A stretch of 64,000 nt of DNA from Neorhizobium galegae (GTDB lineage Bacteria > Pseudomonadota > Alphaproteobacteria > Rhizobiales > Rhizobiaceae). Made by a program: the position numbers and the translations under genes. The notes beneath the pieces are model-generated. The model was not told where the DNA came from. It ran no database searches and worked only from the letters and a program-made list of their open reading frames with translations. The stretch is from positions 62,001-126,000 of the forward strand of contig NZ_JAGIPH010000004.1 in assembly GCF_017877135.1 (NCBI RefSeq), in the 5' to 3' direction. Shown piece after piece: positions 42,488-51,504 of the stretch; position 1 is the stretch's first letter; each line of letters opens with the position of its first letter.

Positions 42488-43497
42488 CGCCGCTGCGTTT
42501 CATCATCGTCGGCCTCGGCGCCCGCGCCCAGTACTGGATCAAGGTCCTGCAGGCCAATGCCGATTGCCGGATCGTCGGCCTCATCGACCCGCTGGAGGCC
42601 AACCGCACCCGCGCCGCAGACCAGTGCCCGGATGCGGTGACCGGCGCGGATCTGACGCTGATCGACCATCTTCCGGCCGATGCGGTGCTGCTCTGCACGC
42701 CGCCTACCGGGCGTGAAGCGCAGATCGAGGCCTGCTGCCGTGCAGGCCTGCCGATCCTTGCCGAAAAACCGCTGGCGGACAGCGTGCCTCGCGCTCGCGA
42801 TTATGTCGCCATGGCGGAATCCGCCGGCGTGCCGCTGATGGTGGTGCTCAACTTCCGCTATCTGCCGGTTACGCGCCAGGCGCTGCGTCTGTTTGCCGAC
42901 GAGGTCGGGCAACCCGCATTCTCGCGCTTCACCTACGAGCGCTGGCGGGATGGTTACCTGCCGCATCTCAACAAGTACCCGCTCACCATGCAGCATCCGA
43001 TGCTCTGGGAGCAGTCGATCCATCATTTCGACCTGATGCGTTTCGTCTATGGTGCGGAGCCCGTGTCGATCTATGCCCGCACCTTCAATCCGCCGTGGTC
43101 GATGTATGCCGATGACGCCAATGTCAGCGCCATCATCACCTTCGCCAATGGTGTCGTCACCGAATACCAGGGCACATGGCAGGGCAACTGGAGCGTACCC
43201 GGCTTCGAATGGCGTCATGATTGCGCAGAAGGCGTAGTCATCCAGAAGGATCAGTTCGGATCGCTGGGTTTTGCCCGGCGTGCAGAGGGCGCCCTGACCG
43301 AGGTGCCGCTGCCGGCCTACCGGCAGTGGATCGACGATGCCTCCGCACTCCTCATCCGTTTCGTCGCAGCCCTTCGGGGCGAGGGCCCGCTCGAGTGTTC
43401 GGGCCGCGACCATCTCCATTCGCTCCAGATGGTGGAAGCCTGCATTCAGTCCTCCCGGACAGGGCAAGCCATCCAGATTGCCGATCTCATGACGTGA
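42484..43497 (+). CDS. Gfo/Idh/MocA-family oxidoreductase
   Basis: A 337-residue NAD(P)-dependent sugar-type dehydrogenase: N-terminal Rossmann domain (IIVGLGARAQYWIKVL), AEKPLADSV, with the catalytic Lys of the E-K-P motif, and the alpha/beta C-terminal domain with EQSIHHFDLMRFVYG. A His-Asp pair in that segment is typical of the active site. Substrates in this family are cyclic sugars, inositols or their derivatives. Ends 65 bp before the first binding-protein gene. Confidence 0.88.
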   Translation: MTPLRFIIVGLGARAQYWIKVLQANADCRIVGLIDPLEANRTRAADQCPDAVTGADLTLIDHLPADAVLLCTPPTGREAQIEACCRAGLPILAEKPLADSVPRARDYVAMAESAGVPLMVVLNFRYLPVTRQALRLFADEVGQPAFSRFTYERWRDGYLPHLNKYPLTMQHPMLWEQSIHHFDLMRFVYGAEPVSIYARTFNPPWSMYADDANVSAIITFANGVVTEYQGTWQGNWSVPGFEWRHDCAEGVVIQKDQFGSLGFARRAEGALTEVPLPAYRQWIDDASALLIRFVAALRGEGPLECSGRDHLHSLQMVEACIQSSRTGQAIQIADLMT

Positions 43498-43562
43498 CGG
43501 GGCGATCGATCGGCCAAAGCAGACAAGCCAAGAATAACCACAGAGGGCAAGGAACTTCAGAA

Positions 43563-45116
43563 ATGGGAAAGAACGGTCTTTTCATTGCCGGGTTGGCGGC
43601 CCTTATGGCCTCCGCCAGCATCGCCTCCGCCGCGCCGCCGGATGACACGCTCGTCCTCGGCATTTCCGCGGACGCAACCACCTTCGATCCGGCCGCCATC
43701 AGCAGCCGCGACAATTCCAACATCGCCAAGCATATCTTCGGCACGCTCTATGAGGTGAGCGCGACCGGCGAAATCGTGCCGCAGATGGCCGAATCCTACA
43801 AGGAAGCGCCGGACGGTCTGTCCTATACCTACAAGCTGAAACCCGGCCTCACCTGCGAGGACGGCGAGGCCTTCACCGCCGAGGATGCCGCCTATTCCTT
43901 CAACCGCGCTGCAGACCCCGCCAACAAGTTCACCGGCAACACGCCGGGCTTCGTCTATTCCTCCATCGCCTTCAAGGGCGCGGAAGCGGTGTCGGACCTC
44001 GAGGTCAAGGTCAAGCTCGGCCAGAAGAACCCGGTCTCCTTCGGCCTGATCGCCGAAGTCTTCATGCACTGCAAGAACAGCTACGAGAAGATGAGCCTGC
44101 AGGATGCCGCCACCAAGCCGGTGGCATCCGGTCCCTATCGTCTCGTTTCCTGGGATCGCGGCTCCAAGATCGTGCTGGAGAAGCGCCAGGAGCCGGCAAC
44201 CTTCAAGACGATCGTCTGGCGGGTCATTCCGGAAGCCTCGACGCGCACCGCCGAACTGATGGCGGGTAATGTCGACATCATCACCAATGTCGCGCCCGAT
44301 CAGGTCGAGACGATCAACAAGTCCGGCGTCGCCGAGGTGAAGAGCGTTGCCGGCACGCGCCGCATCTATGTGGGCTTCAACCTGCGCGACGATTTTGCCA
44401 AAACCCCGGCCGGTGCGGCCATCCAGAAGACGGATGTCCGCAAGGCGCTTCAATACGCGATCGATGTGCCGGCGATCTGCAAGCAACTCTTGAACTTCGA
44501 GTGCACCCGCGCCACCGGCCTCGTCAATCCGCCGAATGCCAATCCGGCGCTAAAACCCTATCCCTATGATCCCGACCAGGCGGAAAAGCTGCTGGATGCC
44601 GCAGGCTATCCGCGGGGCGCCGATGGCACCCGTTTCACGATCAAGATGCAGGCGCCGCGCGGCCGCTATCTGAACGATGCCAATGTGGCGCTCGCCATCG
44701 GTCAGTATCTGAGCGATGTCGGCGTCAAGACGGATGTCGAACTGCTGGAGTGGTCGTCGGTATACGTGCCGCTGATTTCCAAGCACGATGCAGGCCCGCT
44801 GTTCCTCCTCGGCAGCGGCGGTGCCACCTGGTCGGCGCTCTACGACATGACCGATCTATCAACGCCGACCGCCGGCACGAACTACACCTCCTGGAGCAAT
44901 CCGGCCTGGTTCGACGGCTGGGCCAAGATTGCGGCCGCCGGCTCGGCTGCCGACCAGCGCAAGATCATCGACCAGATGCTGGACGTTTTCTACAACGACC
45001 CGCCGTGGCTGATGCTCTACTTTCAGCCGGATTTCTACGGCGTTTCCAAGCGCGTCGCCTTTGCGCCGCGGCGCGACGAGAAGGTCTATCTCTTCGACGC
45101 CAAGCTGAACAAGTGA
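43563..45116 (+). CDS. peptide ABC transporter substrate-binding protein (family 5), copy 1
   Basis: A 517-residue periplasmic binding protein (SBP_bac_5, DppA/OppA-like). Signal peptide MGKNGLFIAGLAALM... ending ASIASAAPPDDT. Hallmarks: LAESYK-type MAESYKEAPDGLSYTYKLKP, then FTAEDAAYSFNRA and AASGPYRLVSWDRG-like text. It delivers the substrate to the permeases at 46833 and 47819. A close tandem paralogue follows, well over half identical by eye, suggesting two related ligands for one transporter. ATG 43563 is the only start giving a proper signal peptide. Confidence 0.92.
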   Translation: MGKNGLFIAGLAALMASASIASAAPPDDTLVLGISADATTFDPAAISSRDNSNIAKHIFGTLYEVSATGEIVPQMAESYKEAPDGLSYTYKLKPGLTCEDGEAFTAEDAAYSFNRAADPANKFTGNTPGFVYSSIAFKGAEAVSDLEVKVKLGQKNPVSFGLIAEVFMHCKNSYEKMSLQDAATKPVASGPYRLVSWDRGSKIVLEKRQEPATFKTIVWRVIPEASTRTAELMAGNVDIITNVAPDQVETINKSGVAEVKSVAGTRRIYVGFNLRDDFAKTPAGAAIQKTDVRKALQYAIDVPAICKQLLNFECTRATGLVNPPNANPALKPYPYDPDQAEKLLDAAGYPRGADGTRFTIKMQAPRGRYLNDANVALAIGQYLSDVGVKTDVELLEWSSVYVPLISKHDAGPLFLLGSGGATWSALYDMTDLSTPTAGTNYTSWSNPAWFDGWAKIAAAGSAADQRKIIDQMLDVFYNDPPWLMLYFQPDFYGVSKRVAFAPRRDEKVYLFDAKLNK

Positions 45117-45127
45117 TCGGATGACAG

Positions 45128-45161
45128 TCGCCGCCGCTCTTTTCGTCAGGGGCGGCGGCGA
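45128..45161 (+). promoter_or_regulatory. intercistronic hairpin between the two binding-protein genes
   Basis: TCGCCGCCGC and GCGGCGGCGA form a 10-bp stem around a 14-base loop just after the copy 1 stop. No T-run follows, so it more likely stabilises the upstream message end or attenuates than fully terminates. Confidence 0.5.
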
Positions 45162-45215
45162 TCGGGACTGCATGGGCATAATCAAAGACAAAAACGTCTT
45201 GAAGGGGAACCCACG

Positions 45216-46766
45216 ATGACAAGCCTGATCCGCATCCTGGCAACGGGCTGCGCCTTGCTCTGCGGCCTTGCCGCCGCGCAGGCCGCACCGCCGCCAGACA
45301 CACTGGTGGTCGGCCTCAGCGCCGACGCTTCCACATTCGATCCCGCCCAGATTTCCAGCCGGGATAACGCCAATATCGCCAAGCACATTTTCGCAACGCT
45401 CTACACCGTCAACTTCGAGGGCGAGATCAAGCCGTATCTTGCGGAGAAAACCGATGTGAGTGCCGACGGCCTCTCCTATCTCGTCAAGATCAAGCCGAAC
45501 CTCACCTGCGACAACGGCGAGGCGCTGACAGCAGAGGATGTCGCCTATTCTTTCAACCGGCCGGCGGACAAGTCCAAGAAGTTCACCGGCAATTCGGCAG
45601 GCTTCGTGTTTCCGACGCTCGGCTTCAAGTCCGCCGAGGTGGTGGACGATCTGACGGTGCGTATCAACCTGTCGGCGAGGACGACGCTCGCGCTTGGTAT
45701 GATGGCGCAGATCTACATCCACTGTAAGGATGCCTACGAGGCGATGACGCTGGAGCAGGCGTCCACGAACCCGGTCGGCTCCGGGTCCTACCGGCTGGTG
45801 TCCTGGCAACGCGGCGCGCAGATCGTTCTGGAAAAGGTCAAGGATCCCGGCCGTTTCAAGAGGATCGTCTGGCGGATCATTCCCGAGGCATCAACCCGCA
45901 CGGCCGAACTGATCGCCGGCAATGTCGACATCATCACCAACGTGTCGCCCGACCAGATCGGCGCCATCGATGCGTCCGGCACGGCAGCGGTGGAAAAGGT
46001 GAGCGGCACGCGCCGCATGCAGGTGGGCTACAACCTCAGTCCCAATGCCGCCGGCATGCCGGGTGCGGCCGAAATCCAGAACCCCAAGGTGCGCTTTGCC
46101 CTGCAATATGCGGTGGATGTGCCGGGCATCTGCAGCCAGTTGCTCGGCACCACCTGCGAGCGGGCCACAAGCCTCGTCAATCCGCCGAACGGCAATCCGG
46201 ACCTGAAGCCGGTGCCCTATGATCCGGCCATGGCCGAAAAGCTTCTGGACGAGGCCGGCTATCCGCGTGGCGCCGATGGCGTGCGGTTTCACATCCGCCT
46301 GCAGGGTCCGCGCGGCCGCTATCTCAACGACGCCAATGTCGTGCAGGCCATCGGTCAATATCTGACGGATGTGGGCGTCCAGACGGATGTCGAGCTTCTC
46401 GAATGGGCCTCCGTCTACTCGCCGCTGCTGCGGGCCAAGAAAATGGCGCCGCTGTTCTTTCTGGGGCAGGGGGGCGTCACCTGGAACCCGCTCTACGACA
46501 TGAGCCTGTTTTCGACGCCGGACGCCACCACCAACTACCAGAGCTGGACAGATCCGCGCTGGTTCGACGACTGGAAGCTGGCGCTGGCCGCCCCCTCGGT
46601 GGCCGAAGCCCGGCCGGTCATCAATCGCATGCTGAAACTCTTCTACGAGGAAGGCCCCTGGCTGCAACTCTATTTCCAGCCGGATTTCTACGGCGTGTCG
46701 AAGCGCGTCGCCTGGAAGCCTCGGCGTGACGAGGAAATCGATCTCTTCGACGCCTCCCTGAAATAG
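45216..46766 (+). CDS. peptide ABC transporter substrate-binding protein (family 5), copy 2
   Basis: A 516-residue periplasmic binding protein with signal peptide ending LAAAQAAPPPDT. It aligns end to end with copy 1 (shared DTLVxGLSADA-STFDPA opening, RGADGVRFHIRLQGPRGRY, and YFQPDFYGVSKRVAWKPRRDE), so it arose by tandem duplication. Differences cluster in the binding-cleft half, which may mean different ligand range. Followed by a 12-bp hairpin and the permease genes. Confidence 0.92.
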   Translation: MTSLIRILATGCALLCGLAAAQAAPPPDTLVVGLSADASTFDPAQISSRDNANIAKHIFATLYTVNFEGEIKPYLAEKTDVSADGLSYLVKIKPNLTCDNGEALTAEDVAYSFNRPADKSKKFTGNSAGFVFPTLGFKSAEVVDDLTVRINLSARTTLALGMMAQIYIHCKDAYEAMTLEQASTNPVGSGSYRLVSWQRGAQIVLEKVKDPGRFKRIVWRIIPEASTRTAELIAGNVDIITNVSPDQIGAIDASGTAAVEKVSGTRRMQVGYNLSPNAAGMPGAAEIQNPKVRFALQYAVDVPGICSQLLGTTCERATSLVNPPNGNPDLKPVPYDPAMAEKLLDEAGYPRGADGVRFHIRLQGPRGRYLNDANVVQAIGQYLTDVGVQTDVELLEWASVYSPLLRAKKMAPLFFLGQGGVTWNPLYDMSLFSTPDATTNYQSWTDPRWFDDWKLALAAPSVAEARPVINRMLKLFYEEGPWLQLYFQPDFYGVSKRVAWKPRRDEEIDLFDASLK

Positions 46767-46774
46767 CAGCCCCC

Positions 46775-46803
46775 GCGCTGCGCAGGATCAGCCTGCGCAG
46801 CGC
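46775..46803 (+). promoter_or_regulatory. 12-bp intercistronic hairpin after the binding-protein gene
   Basis: GCGCTGCGCAGG, loop ATCAG, CCTGCGCAGCGC: a perfect 12-bp stem 9 bp after the copy 2 stop and 30 bp before the permease start. Stems in this position commonly protect the abundant binding-protein message and lower permease expression. Confidence 0.65.
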
Positions 46804-46832
46804 AAGCCATCACAGACGAGACAGGACGTGGC

Positions 46833-47807
46833 ATGTGGACTTTCATCATTCGCCGGTTGCTTCAGAGCATCATCGTGATTTTGGGCGTGACTGCGATCAG
46901 CTTCGTCGCGTTGCAGATCGGCGGCGATCCGACGTATCTTTATGTGTCGGAGCGTGCGACGGCAGAAGAGATCCAGCAGACGCGCGTGGCGCTCGGCTTC
47001 GACCGTCCATTGTACGAGCAGTATTTCACGTTCGTCGGTCACTTGGTCCAGGGCGATTTCGGAACGTCGCTCTCCTATAAACGCCCGGCTCTCGAAGCGG
47101 TCCTGGAGGCCCTGCCAGCCACCATCGAGCTGACGCTGTTTGCCATGATCTTTGCGATCGTGCTCGCCATTCCGCTCGGCGTGTTTGCGGCGCTCTATCG
47201 TGGCTCGGCGCTCGACGGGTCGATCATGACCATGGGCATGCTGGGACAGTCGATCCCGAGCTTCTGGCTCGGCATCATGATGATCATGTTCTTCGGGCTT
47301 TATCTCCGCTGGTTGCCGATCTCGGGCCATGTGCCGTTCCTGGTGCCCCTGCTGCAGGGCCATGTGGTGGAGGCCTTCAGCCAGTTGCCGATGGCGCTCT
47401 ATTATCTCGTGATGCCGGGTGTCGCGGTGGGCTTCTATTCGCTCTCGCGCAATGCACGGCTGGTGCGCTCTTCCATGCTGGAAGTGCTGGGGCAGGATTT
47501 CGTCAGAACCGCCCGCTCCAAGGGCATTCCGGAAGCCGCCGTGGTCATTCATCACGCGCTGCGCAATGCCTGGTTGCCGGTCGTTACCATGGTCGGGCTG
47601 GAATTCGGCTTCCTGCTTGGCGGTGTCGTGGTCGTCGAGATGATCTTCTCCTGGCCCGGCATCGGCCGGCTGGTGTTCAACGCGATCAACCAGCGCGACA
47701 TTCCCGTCGTGCAGGCCTGCGTGATCATGCTCTCGGTCATCTTCATCAGCCTCAATCTCCTTGTCGATCTGATCTATGTGCGGATCGATCCGCGCGTGAA
47801 ACTGTAA
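46833..47807 (+). CDS. peptide ABC transporter permease (DppB type)
   Basis: A 324-residue inner-membrane permease with six expected transmembrane segments. N-terminal MWTFIIRRLLQSIIVILGV is the classic DppB opening, and the EAA-like loop contacting the ATPases is RSKGIPEAAVVIHHALRNA. Pairs with the next gene to form the channel. No ATPase gene is adjacent; OppD- and OppF-like proteins at 24813-26845 are the natural partners. Confidence 0.93.
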   Translation: MWTFIIRRLLQSIIVILGVTAISFVALQIGGDPTYLYVSERATAEEIQQTRVALGFDRPLYEQYFTFVGHLVQGDFGTSLSYKRPALEAVLEALPATIELTLFAMIFAIVLAIPLGVFAALYRGSALDGSIMTMGMLGQSIPSFWLGIMMIMFFGLYLRWLPISGHVPFLVPLLQGHVVEAFSQLPMALYYLVMPGVAVGFYSLSRNARLVRSSMLEVLGQDFVRTARSKGIPEAAVVIHHALRNAWLPVVTMVGLEFGFLLGGVVVVEMIFSWPGIGRLVFNAINQRDIPVVQACVIMLSVIFISLNLLVDLIYVRIDPRVKL

Positions 47808-47818
47808 GGGTCCGAACC

Positions 47819-48733
47819 ATGGCTTCAGCAACCCAAGGCCTCCCACAACCGGCCATGAATTATCGACGCCGGGAATTCAGGCGCGCCTGGCGCAGCATGG
47901 TCGCGGCGAAATGGCCGCTTCTGGCCTTGCTCATCCTCGTCTGCGTCATCTTCGCCGCCCTCTTCGGTCCGCAGATCGCGCCGCTCGATCCCAACCGCCA
48001 GAACATCATGCTGCGGCTCGCCGGCCCCATGACCGAGGGCCGGGGCAAGACGCTCTTCCTGCTTGGCACCGACGGGCTCGGGCGCGATGTCTTCTCGCGG
48101 CTCCTTTACGGTGCGCGTGTTTCGCTGCTGGTCGGCATCAGCGCCATCCTGGTTGGCGGCACCATCGGCGTCGTGGCGGGGCTGGTGTCGGGCTATTTCG
48201 GCGGCTGGATCGATGACGTGATCATGCGGCTCGGCGATATCCAGCTCGCCTTTCCCTTCATCCTCTTCGCCATCATGTTCCTCGTCATTCTGGGGCCGGG
48301 GCTTGCCAACATCATTCTGGTGCTGGGCGTCGGACAATGGGTAACCTATGCCCGCATCGTCCGGGCCCAGACCTTGTCGCTGCGCGAAAAGGAATATGTG
48401 GAGGCGGCCCGTGCGCTGGGCGACAGCACGGTGTCTGTCATCTTCCGCACCATCCTGCCCAATATCATGGCGCCGCTCACCGTCATTGCCTCCTTCAACG
48501 TGGCAAGCGTCATCCTGTCGGAAGCATCGCTCTCTTTTCTCGGCCTCGGTGTGCCGCCGTCTGTTCCCACCTGGGGATCGATGCTGGCGGAGAGCCGCGA
48601 CCAGCTTCTGGCCAACAAGTGGTGGTTGGCCTTCTATCCCGGCATCGCCATCGTCATGACGGTGCTTTCCTTCAACATTCTGGGCGACTGGCTGCGCGAT
48701 TTCCTCGATCCGCGCCTGAAGACGCTCGGCTGA
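47819..48733 (+). CDS. peptide ABC transporter permease (DppC type)
   Basis: A 304-residue inner-membrane permease. FRRAWRSMVAAKWPLLALLI opens the first span, FLLGTDGLGRDVFSRLLYG is a family hallmark, and the EAA loop is VEAARALGDSTVSVIFRTIL. It lies 11 bp after the DppB-like gene. Complements it to form the transmembrane heterodimer of the importer. Confidence 0.93.
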   Translation: MASATQGLPQPAMNYRRREFRRAWRSMVAAKWPLLALLILVCVIFAALFGPQIAPLDPNRQNIMLRLAGPMTEGRGKTLFLLGTDGLGRDVFSRLLYGARVSLLVGISAILVGGTIGVVAGLVSGYFGGWIDDVIMRLGDIQLAFPFILFAIMFLVILGPGLANIILVLGVGQWVTYARIVRAQTLSLREKEYVEAARALGDSTVSVIFRTILPNIMAPLTVIASFNVASVILSEASLSFLGLGVPPSVPTWGSMLAESRDQLLANKWWLAFYPGIAIVMTVLSFNILGDWLRDFLDPRLKTLG

Positions 48734-48750
48734 CCCCAAGGACATCCCTC

Positions 48751-49836
48751 ATGAAAGTTGGAATCATCGGCGCAAGTTTCGCCCGCGCTGCCTATCTGCC
48801 GGCGCTTCGCCACGTGGAAGGGGCCGAAGTGGTGGCGATTGCCGCAAGCCGGATCGAAAGCGCTCGTGATGCCGCAGACGCTTTTGCGGTCCCGCATGCC
48901 TATGACGACTGGCGCGCCATGCTTGCCGCCCACCACCTCGACCTTGTGCTAATCTCGACGCCGACCGACACGCATCACCCGATGACGCTTGCCGCACTGG
49001 ATGCTGGCGCGCATGTGGTCTGCGAAAAGCCGACAGCGATGAATGCCACGCAAGCGGCCGCCATGCTGGAAAAGGCGGAAGCGCTCGGACGCGTTCACAT
49101 GATCGACCACGAGCTGCGCTTTAACCCGAACCGCCAGCGGATGGCGGAACTGATCGGCGAGGGCGCGCTCGGCGAGATTCGTCACGTCAATATCGCCAAT
49201 ATCGGCTCGTCCTGGGCCGATCCGGCCTCGCGGCCTAAGGGTGACTGGTGGTCGCTGGCGGAAAAGGGCGGCGGGCGGCTGGGCGCCAATGGCAGCCATC
49301 AGGTGGATCTCGTGCGCTGGTGGCTGGGGCCCGTCGCCTCGGTGATCGGACAGGCGCTGACCATGGTTCCCGACCGGACCGACAAGCGGACCGGCGAAAG
49401 CTGGACGGCGACCGCCGACGATCTTGCCCACCTGACGCTGCAGATGCAAAGCGGGGCGCTGGCGCAGATATTCATGAGCGGCGTTGCCGCCCACAACATG
49501 GGCAATGTCACACAGGTCTTCGGCTCCCGCGGCACGCTCCTTCTCGACAACGAGACTGAAAGGTTGATGTACGCGCCCGCCGGACAGTCGTTCGAGGACA
49601 TTTCCGTGGAGGATCCGAACGCCGCGCTGCCGGGGCTGAACAAGGGCATCTGGAACGTTTCCGTCGTCGCGGCGCTGCGGGAAGTGACGGCGGCCATCGC
49701 CGGCGGGCGGCGGCTGGCAAAGGGGGCGACCTTCTTCGACGGACTGGCGAACCAGCGGGTGCTGGACGCGGTCCTTGAAGCGACGGCATCGCGCCACTGG
49801 ATCGATCTGCCACCCGAGGAGAAGGCGCCCGCCTGA
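48751..49836 (+). CDS. Gfo/Idh/MocA-family oxidoreductase (second)
   Basis: A 361-residue NAD(P)-dependent dehydrogenase: GIIGASFARAAYLPAL Rossmann start, CEKPTAMN with the catalytic Lys, and GANGSHQVDLVRWWLG in the C-terminal domain. It differs clearly from the protein at 42484, which lies upstream of the transporter genes. The ATG 48751 is 17 bp after the permease stop. The last gene of the right arm; substrate probably a sugar- or polyol-like part of the imported compound. Confidence 0.88.
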   Translation: MKVGIIGASFARAAYLPALRHVEGAEVVAIAASRIESARDAADAFAVPHAYDDWRAMLAAHHLDLVLISTPTDTHHPMTLAALDAGAHVVCEKPTAMNATQAAAMLEKAEALGRVHMIDHELRFNPNRQRMAELIGEGALGEIRHVNIANIGSSWADPASRPKGDWWSLAEKGGGRLGANGSHQVDLVRWWLGPVASVIGQALTMVPDRTDKRTGESWTATADDLAHLTLQMQSGALAQIFMSGVAAHNMGNVTQVFGSRGTLLLDNETERLMYAPAGQSFEDISVEDPNAALPGLNKGIWNVSVVAALREVTAAIAGGRRLAKGATFFDGLANQRVLDAVLEATASRHWIDLPPEEKAPA

Positions 49837-49888
49837 CATGCACGGCGGTAGGCCTTCATCGTCGCTCCTGATGCCGCGAGCAGGCTGA

Positions 49889-51214
49889 TTATTCTGCGGG
49901 AAAGAACTGGTTGGCAGGCCGGGGCAGGCCAAGGTGCTCACGCAGGGTCGTGCCCTCATAATCCGTTCGAAACAGGCCACGCCGCTGCAGTTCAGGCACC
50001 AGCTTCTCGGTGACGTCCTCCAGCCCTTGCGGCAGAAACGGGAAGACGCAGGTGAAGCCATCGGCGGCCTCTTCGTTCAGCCAGTTTTCCATCTCGTCGG
50101 CGATTGTCTGGGGTGTGCCTATGAAGGCGAGGCCGGCATAGCCGCCATAGCGTTGCGCAAGCTGGCGAACGGTTAATTTCTCCTGCTCCGCCAGTCGCAG
50201 TACCTGTGCCCGCCCGCTCTTGCTGGCATTGGTTTCCGGGATCTCCGGCAGGGCGGCATCCGGATCAAAGCCGGAGGCGTCGTGACCGAGCGCGATGGAG
50301 AGCGAGGCAATGGCGCTGTCGTAGTGAACGAGGCTGTCGAGCCTGGCGCGTTTGGCTTTGGCTTCCTCCACGCTGTCGCCGATGACGATCATGGCCGCGG
50401 GCAGGATTTTCAGGTGTTTCGGGTCACGGCCGACGGCCGGCATGCGGCCCTTGATATCGGCATAGAGCGACTTTGCGGTGGCAAGATCGCGCGGGGCGGC
50501 AAAGACAACCTCCGCCGTCTCGGCGGCCAGTTGCTTGCCCGGTTCCGACTGGCCAGCCTGTACGATGACCGGCCAGCCCTGGACGGGGCGGGCGATGTTC
50601 AGCGGCCCGCGGACGCTGAATTCCTCACCCTTGTGATCCAGCACGTGCAGTCTCTCCGGATTGAAGAAGATGCCGCTTTCCTGATTGCGGATGATGGCAT
50701 CGTCGGCAAAGCTGTCCCAGAGGCCCGTGACGACGTCGAAGAATTCGCGGGCGCGCTTGTAGCGCTCGCCATGCTCCACATGCTCGGAAAGGCCGAAATT
50801 GCGGGCGCTATCCGGGTTGGAGGTGGTGACGATGTTCCAGGCGGCGCGTCCGCCGCTGATATGGTCGAGCGAGGCGAACCGGCGTGCCACGTGATAGGGC
50901 TCGTCGAATGTGGTGGAGGCGGTGGCGGCAAGGCCGATCTTGTCGGTGACGGCCGCAAGCGCCGAGAGAAGCGTGAACGGCTCGAAGGAGGTCACCGTAT
51001 GGCTGCGCTTCAAGGCTTCCACCGGCATATTGAGAACGGCGAGATGATCGGCCATGAAGAAGGCATCGAACTTCGCCCGCTCCAGCGTCTGGATAAAGGA
51101 TTTCAGATGGCCGAAGTTGAAATTGGCATCCGCATAGGCACCTGGATAGCGCCAGGCGCCGGTATGAAGGCTGACGGGACGCATGAAGGCGGTAAGGTGA
51201 AGCGACTTGGCCAT
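49889..51214 (-). CDS. LLM-class flavin-dependent monooxygenase (NtaA/SnaA/DszA type)
   Basis: A 441-residue FMN-dependent monooxygenase of the bacterial-luciferase-like group: LHLTAFMRPVSLHTGAWRYP opening, FDAFFMADHLAVLN, SGGRAAWNIVTTSNPDSARN and PVIVQAGQSEPGKQLAAETAE. Relatives cleave nitrilotriacetate, EDTA or sulfur compounds with FMNH2 from a separate reductase. ATG 51214 gives the family N-terminus; a TTG 20 codons earlier is unlikely. It converges with the right arm and may join its chemistry, but no reductase partner is adjacent. Confidence 0.87.
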   Translation of the reverse strand: MAKSLHLTAFMRPVSLHTGAWRYPGAYADANFNFGHLKSFIQTLERAKFDAFFMADHLAVLNMPVEALKRSHTVTSFEPFTLLSALAAVTDKIGLAATASTTFDEPYHVARRFASLDHISGGRAAWNIVTTSNPDSARNFGLSEHVEHGERYKRAREFFDVVTGLWDSFADDAIIRNQESGIFFNPERLHVLDHKGEEFSVRGPLNIARPVQGWPVIVQAGQSEPGKQLAAETAEVVFAAPRDLATAKSLYADIKGRMPAVGRDPKHLKILPAAMIVIGDSVEEAKAKRARLDSLVHYDSAIASLSIALGHDASGFDPDAALPEIPETNASKSGRAQVLRLAEQEKLTVRQLAQRYGGYAGLAFIGTPQTIADEMENWLNEEAADGFTCVFPFLPQGLEDVTEKLVPELQRRGLFRTDYEGTTLREHLGLPRPANQFFPAE

Positions 51215-51504
51215 TAGGATGTCTCGCTGGACGAAGATTGAGCCGCCGACAGAGTGATGACGGTGGAGAGACAATTCATATTGAGACGGGCAGGCAACCT
51301 TGCAAGGGGCTGCCCTTATCCGGCATGGCTTGTCTGCCGGCTTTGTCGCTGTCCGGCCGGATGCGCCGCCGCCCCTTGGCGGGCGGCGGGTGAACGACGC
51401 TGTCTTGCGCGCCCGGCAGCGGCGGTTGGCTACCAGGCGCTTGAGGCGGACGTGAAGATTGCAGTATCGCCGGCGCGCAATGAGGGTGCTGGTGGCGCGA
51501 ACGG
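51215..51504. other. intergenic region without recognised feature
   Basis: About 290 bp between the monooxygenase gene and the end of the Sel1-repeat gene. Must contain the monooxygenase promoter on the minus strand. No gene, repeat or clear operator was found. Confidence 0.4.
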
